DNA from: Myxococcales bacterium
Lineage (GTDB): Bacteria > UBA10199 > 2-02-FULL-44-16 > JAAZCA01
DNA length: 64,000 nt
Assembly: GCA_012513515.1 (NCBI GenBank)
Contig: JAAZCA010000031.1
Coordinates: 1 to 64,000, forward strand
Direction of reading: 5' to 3'
The notes beneath the pieces were generated by a model that made no database searches, was not told where the DNA came from, and saw nothing but the letters and a program-made list of their open reading frames with translations. Below, piece after piece: positions 45,363-53,714 of the stretch. Positions within the stretch are counted from its first letter, which is position 1; the number at the start of each line of letters is the position of its first letter. The translations under genes and the position numbers were made by a program.

Positions 45363-46385
45363 CTATCTGTTGAGCTCGCCCTCTATGACTTCTATGAACG
45401 ACTGGGCGGGCTGCGCTCCGGAGAGCATGATTCCGTTAATAAAGAAAGCGGGCGTTCCAGTGACTCCGGCATCAACTCCCTTTCGGATACCTTCATCGAC
45501 GAGGCTGGCGTACTTTCCACCATCGAGGCACTGGTCGAACTTCTTGCTGTCCAGTTTCAAATCCTTGGCGTATTTCTTCAAAGCAGGAATCTCGAGGCTG
45601 TTCTGATTGTCGAAGACCTTCTGGTTGTAATCGTAGTACTTGCCCTGATCGCCAGCGCATCTAGCCGCTTCGTGTGCCTTCTTGGCCTGGCGGTGAAAAG
45701 AAAGCGGAAAGTCCACAAAGACGTATTTCACTTTCCCCTTGTAATCCTCCATCAGCTTCCAGATGGTCGGACGAACCCTCTTGCAAAAGGGGCACTGGTA
45801 ATCAGAAAATTCCACGATGCTGATCTCGGCCCCCTTGTTACCAAACACCGGAAGGTCCGCTGTATCGATATTCATTCTGGGGGGGGATAGGTGGATTTTG
45901 ACTTCCGAGGCCTGACGCAAACGCGAGATCATATCCCTGCGTGCCACCGACCTCTTGGTCTGTTCCAGGTGGGCCCTGACCCTATCCTTCACTTCTTCAA
46001 AAGTCTGCTTTCCATCTTCCTTCCTGGCTTCGTAGAAGGCCTTCATCTCGGCCTCCGTAGGCGGAGTCAATTTCGCCTCAATCTCGGATGCCAAAAAATC
46101 CCCAACCTTCATCCCCTTGGCCTTTGCCGCTTGGGCTATGAGTTTCTCTTCAAGCATGTCATTGAGCACTCTTTTCTTGATCTGATATACCTGAGTCGCG
46201 ACCTTCTGAAGCTGGCTTTTTGCAGCCTCGTCAAGCTCCGCCATTGTGATGACTTCGCCGCCCACAACCGCGGCATCGCCGGACTCGGGGGCAGCGCCGG
46301 TTGGCGATGGCGATGGCGACGAACATGAAACCATAGTTACAGCCAAGAACAATGAAACAAAACCTGCCACATTACGCTTCATCAA
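45363..46385 (-). CDS. DsbA-type thiol oxidoreductase lipoprotein with SurA-like N-terminal segment
   Basis: A 340-aa lipoprotein (TMVSC lipobox, Cys about 21) with a Pro/Ala linker. Residues 40-140 resemble the helical N-domain of SurA/peptidyl-prolyl-isomerase chaperones (VITMAELDEAAKSQLQKVATQVYQIKKRVLNDMLEEKLI). The C-terminal half is thioredoxin-like: SDYQCPFCKRVRPTIW with the CPFC redox pair, then VTGTPAFFING with the cis-Pro. It would introduce or shuffle disulfides in the envelope. It probably transcribes toward serS. Confidence 0.88.
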   Translation of the reverse strand: MMKRNVAGFVSLFLAVTMVSCSSPSPSPTGAAPESGDAAVVGGEVITMAELDEAAKSQLQKVATQVYQIKKRVLNDMLEEKLIAQAAKAKGMKVGDFLASEIEAKLTPPTEAEMKAFYEARKEDGKQTFEEVKDRVRAHLEQTKRSVARRDMISRLRQASEVKIHLSPPRMNIDTADLPVFGNKGAEISIVEFSDYQCPFCKRVRPTIWKLMEDYKGKVKYVFVDFPLSFHRQAKKAHEAARCAGDQGKYYDYNQKVFDNQNSLEIPALKKYAKDLKLDSKKFDQCLDGGKYASLVDEGIRKGVDAGVTGTPAFFINGIMLSGAQPAQSFIEVIEGELNR

Positions 46386-46680
46386 CTCCCCCTTTTCCCT
46401 GTATCTAAAATTTTGCCGAAGGCTCGCAACAGGCGCATCTTCGGATATCGCTTCCCCCTTTTAAGGCGTGAAATCTATATCACAGCGATTCCCCGTGCAA
46501 TGGAAAATCTGGCCTGTTTTATTGCTTTTCGGACGAACCTTTGCGGCATATAAGTAAGCTCCGACAGGGATTTTAAAGGCAGCCGACATCGCAAGGCTCT
46601 GAACTCGGCAATTGTTGCCCTGAAGGAAAATTTCTCCAAAACAGCGGCGATAAAACTTTAAAGGGTCACACAAAAAGCTC
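46386..46680. other. Divergent gap between the DsbA-type lipoprotein and the subtilase, no gene seen
   Basis: Up to the subtilase promoter, this AT/GC-mixed 295 bp contains no supported ORF. A CGATAA occurs at 46648-46653 but lacks a matching GCAAC at the required distance. Confidence 0.4.
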
Positions 46681-46707
46681 GCAACATTTTTTGGACTCCG
46701 ACGATAA
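46681..46707 (+). promoter_or_regulatory. GCAACA-N15-CGATAA promoter before the subtilase
   Basis: GCAACA followed by TTTTTT (46681-46692), then CGATAA (46702-46707, preceded by GA), 42 nt before the GTG start. Identical boxes and spacing to 61409-61435, with even the flanking TC and GA bases shared. Confidence 0.7.
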
Positions 46708-46748
46708 GTAGTATGTGAGGGTGTTGTAAGGGGGTTAGGGGGTAATAA

Positions 46749-48890
46749 GTGAAAGTTCTGAAGCTCTTTCTCTGCGTATTGTGCTCCATCCAAGTCGCGC
46801 TGGCATCGGCATCTGCTCTGGCCAATCCAAAAATAGATTCCTTTATAAAGACCTCCAAACTCCGCAAGAGCGCGGTTTCATACAAGGCGCTTTCCATGAA
46901 AGCCTCTGTAAAATCTGAAGATTCCGAAATGGTGGAAGTCTTTATAAAGAGCTCCGATCCGGAGTCGACAAAGTCAAAAATTAAAAGGGCCCAGGGGTGG
47001 GTACACACCTCAACCGATTCGGTGATCACGGCTTCTATCGCCAGCGACTCGCTGGAGTCGATCGCCGAATCGGAGGAGGTACAGTTCATTGAAGGCGGCA
47101 AGCCAATCGGAAAGAGCAATGACAAGGCAGCAATTGAAATCAACGCTGGAGAGGTCAGCAAAAGTCTGAATCTTCCCGAAGGCTATACCGGAGAGGGAGT
47201 GATCATCGGAATCATCGACACCGGGATCGACTATTCCCACGCCGATTTTAAAGACGCCGAAGGGCGCAGCCGCATCATATCGATCTGGAATCAGATGCAC
47301 TCCGGCGGAAAATCTCCCAGCGAAATCGAAAACAGCTTTGGAACGGAATGTGATTCCGATTCGATAGCTGACGGAAGCTGTCCCCTCGCGGATTCCGATG
47401 GACATGGAACCCATGTCGCCGCCACCGCGGCAGGAAGCGACGAGACCTACAGGGGAATTGCTCCCGACGCCAACATAATAGTTGTCAGCTACGACTCCAG
47501 CGTTTCGATGGACACGGGATATGCCAAGCCGATCTTTTCAACAAAAATCTGCCAGGCCGCTTATTACATCTTCAAAAAAGCCGACTCGTTAGGCATGCCG
47601 GCCGTAATCAACTTGAGCCTTGGGACCCACATCGGGTCGCACGACGGGTCATCACTTTTCGAATCATGCCTCAGCGAATTGCTGAAAGACTCCGCGGGTC
47701 GCGCAATAGTTGCGGCCGCCGGAAATGAATACACCGAAGGCAAAAACGGATTCACAGGAATACACGTCGGAGGCGAGATAAGCGAAACGACTGCCTCGAA
47801 CTTCGTCATAAGAAGAATAACATCCGACAGGATATATTACATAGACCTATGGGGATCGAAGGGAAGCGATCTCTCAGTTGGCCTCGCATTTCACAATGGA
47901 CGCGCAGGAGGAACGCCTGAAAAATTTTCGGGCCTCGTTGAAATGGGGGCGAGTTCAAGCGGATCGTTTCTCGACGGAAAGATAAATTATGTTATCAATT
48001 TCACCGAAGAATCGTCAGCCTTAAATGGCAAGCCGCATGCCGGCATAAGGATAATGGTCGATCCATCGCTAAACGATATTTCCCGGCACAGCTTCGATCT
48101 CGTAGTCTCAGGAAACGGGTCTTACGATGCATGGCTCTTTCCGGACAAGCCGTCAGAGACGATACAATTTACAGATTTTCAGGGCGGCGCCAACACATGG
48201 AATTACGTGCCGGGGGACAGCATGAAGAGCATAGCGATGCCCGCCACATCCCCTGAAGTTATCGCCGTAGCCGGATACACAACGCGCAACAGCTGGAACA
48301 GAGGCTCCGGATGCTGCGAAGTAGCCTTCAATCTCGGAGCCATACTCGATTTCTCGAGTTCAGGCCCCAGCGCGGATCCTTCAGCTACAGGCCAGAAGCC
48401 AGAAATAGCAGCGCCGGGCGGAATGATAGCCTCCGCGCTATCCTCGACGGCGACTCACAATAGCCTGATGATCATGCCCGATGGCAAACATGCTCTCCAG
48501 GCCGGCACCAGCATGGCGGCCCCATTTGTGACGGGGACAATCGCTCTGATGTTCTCAGCCGATTCCAACTACACCCACGATGACGTAAAAAAATACATAG
48601 TCGAAAGCGCCTACGTCGATGAAGACGTTGGCGAAGCTCCCAACAACAGATGGGGTTTTGGAAAACTCGACGTGCTGGCCGCACTCGAAACAGCGATCAA
48701 CGGAGGTTCATCCGGCCGCTTCGACGGGAATCAAAGCCTCAGCGAACCTGAAGGCGCAGGCGCTTCCGGAGGAAGCCTTGGTTGCACGCTCTCCTCGGAG
48801 GTGAGCGGATCCGACAAAAAGATAGTCTTGGCAGGAATGTTCTTCATCGCAGCGGCCCTGATAGCGGCGAGAAGGCGTTCGATGAGATAG
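46749..48890 (+). CDS. Subtilisin-family (S8) protease with a MYXO-CTERM-like C-terminal anchor
   Basis: A 713-aa exported protease. GTG start after AGGGGG; signal peptide through ASALA. Catalytic triad: Asp157 (IIDTGIDYSHADF), His219 (SDGHGTHVAA), Ser588 (AGTSMAAPFVTG), with Asn326 (AAAGNEY) as oxyanion residue. The N-terminal segment (30-135) would be a propeptide-like domain. The tail carries a Gly-Cys pair (G678 C679), a hydrophobic helix (IVLAGMFFIAAALIAA) and RRRSMR, the pattern of MYXO-CTERM sorting signals cut by a myxosortase. That suggests surface anchoring. The promoter is the GCAAC-CGATAA type. Confidence 0.92.
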   Translation: MKVLKLFLCVLCSIQVALASASALANPKIDSFIKTSKLRKSAVSYKALSMKASVKSEDSEMVEVFIKSSDPESTKSKIKRAQGWVHTSTDSVITASIASDSLESIAESEEVQFIEGGKPIGKSNDKAAIEINAGEVSKSLNLPEGYTGEGVIIGIIDTGIDYSHADFKDAEGRSRIISIWNQMHSGGKSPSEIENSFGTECDSDSIADGSCPLADSDGHGTHVAATAAGSDETYRGIAPDANIIVVSYDSSVSMDTGYAKPIFSTKICQAAYYIFKKADSLGMPAVINLSLGTHIGSHDGSSLFESCLSELLKDSAGRAIVAAAGNEYTEGKNGFTGIHVGGEISETTASNFVIRRITSDRIYYIDLWGSKGSDLSVGLAFHNGRAGGTPEKFSGLVEMGASSSGSFLDGKINYVINFTEESSALNGKPHAGIRIMVDPSLNDISRHSFDLVVSGNGSYDAWLFPDKPSETIQFTDFQGGANTWNYVPGDSMKSIAMPATSPEVIAVAGYTTRNSWNRGSGCCEVAFNLGAILDFSSSGPSADPSATGQKPEIAAPGGMIASALSSTATHNSLMIMPDGKHALQAGTSMAAPFVTGTIALMFSADSNYTHDDVKKYIVESAYVDEDVGEAPNNRWGFGKLDVLAALETAINGGSSGRFDGNQSLSEPEGAGASGGSLGCTLSSEVSGSDKKIVLAGMFFIAAALIAARRRSMR

Positions 48891-48941
48891 AAGGGGAAGA
48901 AGATCCGCTATTTGCGATGGACGATTGAAAATTTTATATAG

Positions 48942-49001
48942 ACCCGGCTTGACCGCTCGGCACCCCTCCCCCATGCCTTTGAGCCCAAGCCGGGTTTTTT
49001 G
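48942..49001 (+). terminator. Rho-independent terminator after the subtilase gene
   Basis: A 10-bp stem ACCCGGCTTG/CAAGCCGGGT (48942-48951 and 48986-48995) with a 34-nt loop is followed by six T, 52 nt after the subtilase stop. Confidence 0.75.
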
Positions 49002-49276
49002 TTGCCTGAATGCAAAATTACGCCGAGTTCCAGATCGAGCATCTCCGGTAGAGCCCTTCGAGCTTTTTAGGCGCTTGCTGAACGATGGGATTGAAAGGGG
49101 GATCGAAAGAGGGATCGCTTGAGTTAAAATGGGAATCCTAAAGAGTAACCGCGGAAAAAACAGGAACAGGATCTTCTCCCGTGTCAGATCGCCTGATTAC
49201 CGCTTTCTCAGGTGAGAATCCTGACCGCTGCTTTTTCATGGGGGATCGTCAATACATCGCGACAGAGAATGTCGAG
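49002..49276. other. Non-coding gap before the tRNA, no gene seen
   Basis: About 275 bp of mixed sequence with short AGGGGGATCGAAAGAGGGATCG-like direct repeats (near 49096-49118) but no supported ORF or structured RNA that I can identify. Confidence 0.4.
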
Positions 49277-49305
49277 TTGACAGGTGAGAGCATTTCCACT
49301 AATCA
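49277..49305 (+). promoter_or_regulatory. Housekeeping promoter of tRNA-Pro
   Basis: TTGACA (49277-49282), 17-nt spacer, TAATCA (49300-49305). Predicted start near 49312 leaves a leader of about 20 nt before the mature tRNA 5' end. Confidence 0.6.
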
Positions 49306-49332
49306 GCCGGAGCTTTCGGAATCTGCATCGAT

Positions 49333-49408
49333 CGGGGTGTAGCTCAGCTTGGCTTAGAGCGCACGGTTCGGGTCCGTGAGGCCGGAGGTTCGAATCCTCT
49401 CACCCCGA
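49333..49408 (+). tRNA. tRNA-Pro (anticodon CGG)
   Basis: A 76-nt cloverleaf: acceptor CGGGGTG/CACCCCG, D arm GCTC...GAGC, anticodon stem CACGG/CCGTG around loop TTCGGGT with anticodon CGG at 49369-49371, T arm GGAGG-TTCGAAT-CCTCT. It reads CCG. The 3' CCA is not encoded (A then CAAG). Confidence 0.95.
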
Positions 49409-49425
49409 CAAGAACAAACATAGAA

Positions 49426-49454
49426 GGGCTGGCGTTTTGCGCCGGCCCTTTTTC
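49426..49454 (+). terminator. Rho-independent terminator of tRNA-Pro
   Basis: GGGCTGGCG (49426-49434), loop TTTTG, CGCCGGCCC (49440-49448) and a T-run, 18 nt after the tRNA. Confidence 0.85.
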
Positions 49455-49536
49455 ATGTCCGTTCAACAAATCCGCAAAATCAAACGAGCCCTCCCTGTGA
49501 GCCTCATGACCAAAGGAATTTTTAATCCCTTCCAGG

Positions 49537-49794
49537 CTATGATCTCTGCCCGCGCAAAAGGGAAAGCTTTTTATGTCGTTTGAATTTTTTAATTTCGGCC
49601 TCGCGCACCATAGCAGCAGATTTGTTCTGCGCCGACTCTACGTGAAGGAGGCGGGCGAAGCCCCTCGCCCTTACATACTTCGCTCCGCGCCCCGCGGCGT
49701 GCATCGCGATCCTGCGCTCTATGTCGTTGGTAGCTCCGGTGTAGAGAGTGCCATCGCGACACTCAAGAATATATACCGACCAGGTTTTTTTCAT
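49537..49794 (-). CDS. GIY-YIG nuclease-superfamily protein (YhbQ-like)
   Basis: An 85-aa single-domain GIY-YIG protein: WSVYILECRDGTLYTGATNDIERRIAMH has the VYI...YTG strands (GIY-YIG reads VYI-YTG) and catalytic-type Arg, with KYVRARGFARLLHVE and the later Glu of AAMVREAEIKKFKR. UPF0213/YhbQ proteins of this size have DNA-binding or nuclease activity of unclear purpose. It overlaps the upstream membrane-anchored gene by 4 bp. Confidence 0.85.
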   Translation of the reverse strand: MKKTWSVYILECRDGTLYTGATNDIERRIAMHAAGRGAKYVRARGFARLLHVESAQNKSAAMVREAEIKKFKRHKKLSLLRGQRS

Positions 49795-50729
49795 CTCATC
49801 AGAAGATCGATAATGTTCGTGCTGATTCGAATATGCGTCCCTTCGCTCTCTATCGATACCCTCTCGAGAAGCGATGCGAGCCTGTGATCACCCGGATTCT
49901 CGAGGATTAAAAGCGCCCTAAGCCCCTCGAGCGCATCCTTGAGATTCTTCGCTGCAGTTGCGTCCGCTGCCGAAAGCGTGGCGGTAAGGCGTTTGCCATT
50001 CTGGCTTAGAAAATAAAGGAGCGTCCTGCCGCCGTCATCTGCGCCGAAAAATTTTGAAATTTCAGGAGAAAGCCTGAGATAACCGTAGATCACACCAACC
50101 GGAAACGAGCCCTCGTCCGAGACATCACGAGGAAGCTTCTTAGAAACTCTTTCGAAGGCCGAAATCGAAGCGACCGCCATGTGAATGTCATCTAGAAACC
50201 TGAAGCAATATGATTCATCCACACCATCCTCGCAGAATGTGGAGATCCCGCTTTTTTCGTCCAAAATTTCCGTAAAGGACTCCTCCTCGCCGAGAGCAGC
50301 CCTGACATCGGAAACAATCTTCTCCTTTTTGAAATCCCCCTGAATTATGAAGATCGTATTCGAAGGCGAATCTCCGGAAGCGGGAAGGATCGCTGCGGAG
50401 AAAAGCCCTACCGAATCCCCCTTGGCCAGAAGCCCTTTGAGAAGATCCGCAGCGGCTCCTCCCTCATTCTGCAGTTTTGAAATTATCGCAGCGCCGATCA
50501 GCGGATCTTCGAACAACCTCCAGGCATCCACCGATGCGTAAAAATCACATTCCGCAGGAATCCACCTGGCGACCATTTGAAATTTTTCCGAGGATGGGGA
50601 TGTGATATCGTAGAGGCGGCTCTTTTCAGATATCGTCGAATCACCCGAAAATTTCAGCGCGTACACGATCGCGGCTGCGAGGAAGAGGATCAAAAGGACT
50701 CTAAACGCCATCCTTCCTTTTCTCACCAT
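49791..50729 (-). CDS. Membrane-anchored periplasmic protein of unknown function
   Basis: A 312-aa protein with an N-terminal signal anchor (MAFRVLLILFLAAAIVYAL) and a soluble region. I start at ATG 50729 because GAGGAGG lies five bases upstream; the ORF's first ATG is 6 codons earlier. No family recognised. The body has alternating helices and strands (FYASVDAWRLFEDPLIGAAIISKLQ, AAILPASGDSPSNTIFIIQGDF, VGVIYGYLRLSPE). It overlaps hpnG upstream and the GIY-YIG gene downstream, so hpnG-this-GIY form one operon. A hopanoid-related role is possible but unsupported. Confidence 0.6.
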   Translation of the reverse strand: MVRKGRMAFRVLLILFLAAAIVYALKFSGDSTISEKSRLYDITSPSSEKFQMVARWIPAECDFYASVDAWRLFEDPLIGAAIISKLQNEGGAAADLLKGLLAKGDSVGLFSAAILPASGDSPSNTIFIIQGDFKKEKIVSDVRAALGEEESFTEILDEKSGISTFCEDGVDESYCFRFLDDIHMAVASISAFERVSKKLPRDVSDEGSFPVGVIYGYLRLSPEISKFFGADDGGRTLLYFLSQNGKRLTATLSAADATAAKNLKDALEGLRALLILENPGDHRLASLLERVSIESEGTHIRISTNIIDLLMR

Positions 50730-51472
50730 ACATCCCTCCTCTGCCATGAATCGATAAATGCGGCTATCGATTGTCTCGCCTGCATCGCACAGTATTGAAG
50801 CCGTGGCATTTTCAAAATTTGCTTTGGATTTTTTACGAGCTTGCCAGCCATCGCCACCGGATCAAGATCACCTGAGTCGGTGACGGCGTCTCCAAACAGA
50901 GGAAGGGTCAAATCCAAGGGATCCAAAACGGCGCGCACTATCACAAAAGGCAGAGAATGATCCGCGCAGGCTGCTGCGAGATCGTAGCTCTCCATGTCTA
51001 TGCCTACCGCCTCGAATTTGGTTCCGGTATATGCCTTATCGTGAGATTCGGAAACGGGCAGCGCAACGGTAACCACCGATCCGGCCTTTCCCCTGATGCC
51101 ATCCTCATTACATATTTTTATGGCGCTTTCGACGTACCTGGGCTCGAGATCGATCTTCTCCGAACCGCTCTCATCCACAACCCGGTCGGCTATTACGAGA
51201 TCTCCGGCGGCAAACCTGGGATCTGCCCCCCCGCAATATCCAACATGAAGGCAGAAATCAGGGCGGTGGTTTTCTATGAGGTACGATATCGCCCTGCGCA
51301 TCGCCTCGCGCCCTATTCCACTTCTGGCGAGTATCACCGGTTTGCCATTATATTTGCCGATTATGATCTGTGCAGGCCTGACATGAATCCGTAAATCCAT
51401 CTCGATCTTCGATCTGATAGGTCTTATCTCATCATCCATTGCCGCAACGATAGCGAGCCTCTTATTTTCCAT
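50723..51472 (-). CDS. hpnG: Hopanoid-associated nucleosidase/phosphorylase HpnG-like
   Basis: A 249-aa protein of the purine nucleoside phosphorylase/MTAN fold: LAIVAAMDDEIRPI start, LHVGYCGGADPRFAAGDLVIADRVV (the phosphorylase GxxG strand), and DMESYDLAAACADHSLPFVIVRAVLDP (the E-x-Y base-binding Glu). HpnG removes adenine from adenosylhopane to give ribosylhopane. HpnH lies 210 bp upstream on the same strand, which turns a generic nucleosidase into a strong HpnG candidate. The start could also be a TTG two codons earlier. It overlaps the next gene. Confidence 0.85.
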   Translation of the reverse strand: MENKRLAIVAAMDDEIRPIRSKIEMDLRIHVRPAQIIIGKYNGKPVILARSGIGREAMRRAISYLIENHRPDFCLHVGYCGGADPRFAAGDLVIADRVVDESGSEKIDLEPRYVESAIKICNEDGIRGKAGSVVTVALPVSESHDKAYTGTKFEAVGIDMESYDLAAACADHSLPFVIVRAVLDPLDLTLPLFGDAVTDSGDLDPVAMAGKLVKNPKQILKMPRLQYCAMQARQSIAAFIDSWQRRDVW

Positions 51473-51519
51473 CTTCAATATCTAATTCCGTCGAAAGAGG
51501 AAGTCAACGCGGCAAAAAA

Positions 51520-51654
51520 CTGCCGTGACTGGTGACTGATGACTCGTAACTGGTGAGCGGTCGGAACCCCGCGGTAGCGGCGGCTTAAATCATGCGGGAA
51601 TGACATTCATAGTGTCATCCCCGAGTGCTTTAATCGGGAATCCCGTAACAGCCG
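51520..51654. repeat. Mosaic intergenic repeat copy between hpnG and hpnH
   Basis: CTGCCGTGACTGGTGACTG, ACTCGTAACTGGTGAGCGG, the 44-bp core (51561-51604), then GTGTCATCCCCGAGTGC and AATCGGGAATCCCGTAAC. It splits hpnG from hpnH. Confidence 0.88.
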
Positions 51655-51681
51655 GCGCTAAAAAGGATTAAGGTAAATGGT

Positions 51682-52683
51682 TTAAAATAGCGTCCATTTG
51701 GCCATGCGAAGGATATCCCCTACGGATTTCATGGAGCTCAGCGCAACGGTGGCCTCGAATCCGCAGTGAGCCATGCAATTGGCACACCGCCTGTCTCTGC
51801 CGGGGCCGTAGCGCTCCCAGTCAATATCGTTTATGAAGTCAGAATATCTCTCGTAATGCCTGTCCGTAACGAGGTAACAGGGCGCCTTCCATCCGCATAC
51901 GTTGTAGGTGACATTTCCCCACGGCGTACACGAATAATCCCGCTTGCCCTGGAGAAAATCGTAGAAGAGTGGAGTATTCCATACGCGCGGGCCTCGCACT
52001 ACATCATCCAGAGCTTTGAACTTCTCAACTATAGCGGTCCTGTCGAGAAACTGCGACTGATCTTCCACATCCGAATAGTCGAAAGCCGGAGATATGAGCA
52101 GGCCGTCAACTCCGAGTGAGCCGAGGTACTTGGCCAGCTGCCTGATTTCTTCGACATCGCTCTGTTTATAGACGGTGGTGTTTGTGCATACAGAAAAACC
52201 GGCCTTCTTCGCCGCTACCACCCCCGCCACAGCCTTGTCAAAGGCCCCCTGCTTCTCAACTATCGCGTCGTGGATCTTTGCCGTTCCGTCGATGTGAACG
52301 TTTATGTTGAACATTCCGTTCGGACGCAGCGAAGAGATCCTCTTCTCCAGCACCTGCCCGTTGGTGCATAGATAGGCAACCTTTCCTCTGGCGACTATCC
52401 CGTCGATGAGCGCAGAGATATCCGGGTATAGTAGGGGCTCTCCGCCGCATACTGAAACCACCGGGGCATCGCACGCATCTATCGCAGCGAAGCACTTCTC
52501 CAGCGGAAGCATCTCGGACATATGTTCCCTATACTCGCGAATCCTCCCGCAACCGCTGCATGCAAGATTGCAGGCGTGGAGAGGCTCGAGCATGAGCACG
52601 AGAGGAAATTTCTTAACCCCAGCTCTTTTCTGTTTTGAGATATGCTTGGCAACCGCCATCGTCTGTCTTAAAGGGAATCTCAT
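51682..52683 (-). CDS. hpnH: Hopanoid biosynthesis radical SAM protein HpnH
   Basis: A 333-aa radical SAM enzyme that adds a 5'-deoxyadenosyl group to diploptene to form adenosylhopane. The start MRFPLRQTMAVAKHISKQK, the cluster motif CNLACSGCG, CGGEPLLYPD, VYLCTNG-like AYLCTNGQ, and late CTPWGNVTYNVCGWKAPCYLV and CANCMAHCGFEAT match HpnH over its whole length (about 330-350 aa). Squalene-hopene cyclase and other hpn genes are outside the window. Together with hpnG it gives C35 hopanoid side chains. Confidence 0.93.
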   Translation of the reverse strand: MRFPLRQTMAVAKHISKQKRAGVKKFPLVLMLEPLHACNLACSGCGRIREYREHMSEMLPLEKCFAAIDACDAPVVSVCGGEPLLYPDISALIDGIVARGKVAYLCTNGQVLEKRISSLRPNGMFNINVHIDGTAKIHDAIVEKQGAFDKAVAGVVAAKKAGFSVCTNTTVYKQSDVEEIRQLAKYLGSLGVDGLLISPAFDYSDVEDQSQFLDRTAIVEKFKALDDVVRGPRVWNTPLFYDFLQGKRDYSCTPWGNVTYNVCGWKAPCYLVTDRHYERYSDFINDIDWERYGPGRDRRCANCMAHCGFEATVALSSMKSVGDILRMAKWTLF

Positions 52684-52733
52684 AGGGACGATGCCCTAAC
52701 ATCGCACAGGGTTGGAGTCAACCATCTCAACCA

Positions 52734-52762
52734 TTGACGAGAGTCCGGCGTCGTGACTATCT
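52734..52762 (+). promoter_or_regulatory. Promoter giving a probably leaderless RNHCP mRNA
   Basis: TTGACG (52734-52739), 17-nt spacer, CTATCT (52757-52762). Predicted initiation near 52769-52770 coincides with the ATG, and no Shine-Dalgarno is present. Confidence 0.45.
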
Positions 52763-52769
52763 CAGCCCT

Positions 52770-53111
52770 ATGGAGTTGGAAACGAAGAGATTCAGAATCA
52801 TCAATGAGGGCTTTATCTGCAACAACTGCGGCGCCAGAGTCCCTCCGACATCCGGCACGACCCCAAGAAATCACTGTCCTTTCTGCCTGTGGTCGAAGCA
52901 CCTCGACATAAATCCCGGAGACAGGGCAAGCGAATGCCGCGGAATGATGCGCCCGATCGGAATCAACACGGACTCAAAAAAGGAATATGTCATAGTTCAC
53001 GAATGTGTGAAATGCGGCATAAAAATGAGATCGAAAAGCATACGAAACGACGGAAATGAATCCGATGATTTCGCTGTAATTCTGGAACTCTCGACTCATC
53101 CAGTCAAATAG
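52770..53111 (+). CDS. RNHCP-domain zinc-ribbon-like protein
   Basis: A 113-aa protein with CNNC, the signature RNHCPFCLWSKHLD, and a late CVKC, so a zinc-binding fold is likely. The RNHCP family is widespread in bacteria and has no known biochemical role. I start at ATG 52770 (MELETKRF); the longer frame begins inside the promoter. It follows hpnH divergently and stands alone. Confidence 0.85.
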   Translation: MELETKRFRIINEGFICNNCGARVPPTSGTTPRNHCPFCLWSKHLDINPGDRASECRGMMRPIGINTDSKKEYVIVHECVKCGIKMRSKSIRNDGNESDDFAVILELSTHPVK

Positions 53112-53201
53112 TCCGCTGCTCGAGATTAGATGGTCGAACCTCGAATGCTCCGTAATCAATTGCTATTGCAAGAATTCCCCGCCGGGTGATAAACATTCGG
53201 C

Positions 53202-53567
53202 ATGAAAAACGCCGTAGCCCCTTTTCTTCTAAGAACATTGATAGCATCGGCAGCCATATCTGCGATATCGGCCGGAGCGGCTTACATCTTTTTCGATTCA
53301 TCGGCTGCTCTTTCAATCGCGGCCGGATGGCTCGTCTCGCTTACGTTTGCAGCAGTGCTGTCGATGACCATAAGCAGATCGTTTTGCGGAAAATGCGTTC
53401 AAAGCGGAATAGCCATAGCCGGAATCGTGATCATGGCAGGCATAGGAGCCTCGCTGTGGCTCATGATATCGAAGGGATATGCGGACCCCGTTTTTTTTAT
53501 GGCGGGATTTTCCGCAACCATAATCTCGCTCGCAATTGAAATGATGCGCCTGAAGAGAAAAAAATAA
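53202..53567 (+). CDS. Small four-helix membrane protein (AtpI-like)
   Basis: A 121-aa protein that is nearly all hydrophobic helices (LLRTLIASAAISAISAGAAYIF, LSIAAGWLVSLTFAAVL, IAIAGIVIMAGIGASLWLMI, MAGFSATIISLAIEMM). The layout and small charged ends resemble ATP synthase subunit I/AtpR proteins, but no atp genes are in the window and no signature residue decides it. Function unknown. Confidence 0.65.
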   Translation: MKNAVAPFLLRTLIASAAISAISAGAAYIFFDSSAALSIAAGWLVSLTFAAVLSMTISRSFCGKCVQSGIAIAGIVIMAGIGASLWLMISKGYADPVFFMAGFSATIISLAIEMMRLKRKK

Positions 53568-53575
53568 AATTCCTT

Positions 53576-53660
53576 TGTCATCCCCCGAATGTTTTTATCC
53601 TCCGCCTTTGGCGGGGCAGGCGGGAATCCACCAACTGCCGTTCTGGACAAATGGGAATCC
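53576..53660. repeat. Mosaic repeat copy
   Basis: TTTGTCATCCCCCGAATG, an internal CCGCCTTTGGCGG hairpin and GCGGGAATCCACCAAC, a diverged version of the CCCGC...GCGGG module. Confidence 0.7.
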
Positions 53661-53714
53661 ATCGCCTAAAATGCCCCGTCTTTAAACAGGTCCAAATCCA
53701 ACAGGGGGAATGAT

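Noticed and set aside
49096-49118. CRISPR-like short repeats before the tRNA
   Set aside because: Only two imperfect GGGGATCGAAAG units; no spacers or cas genes.
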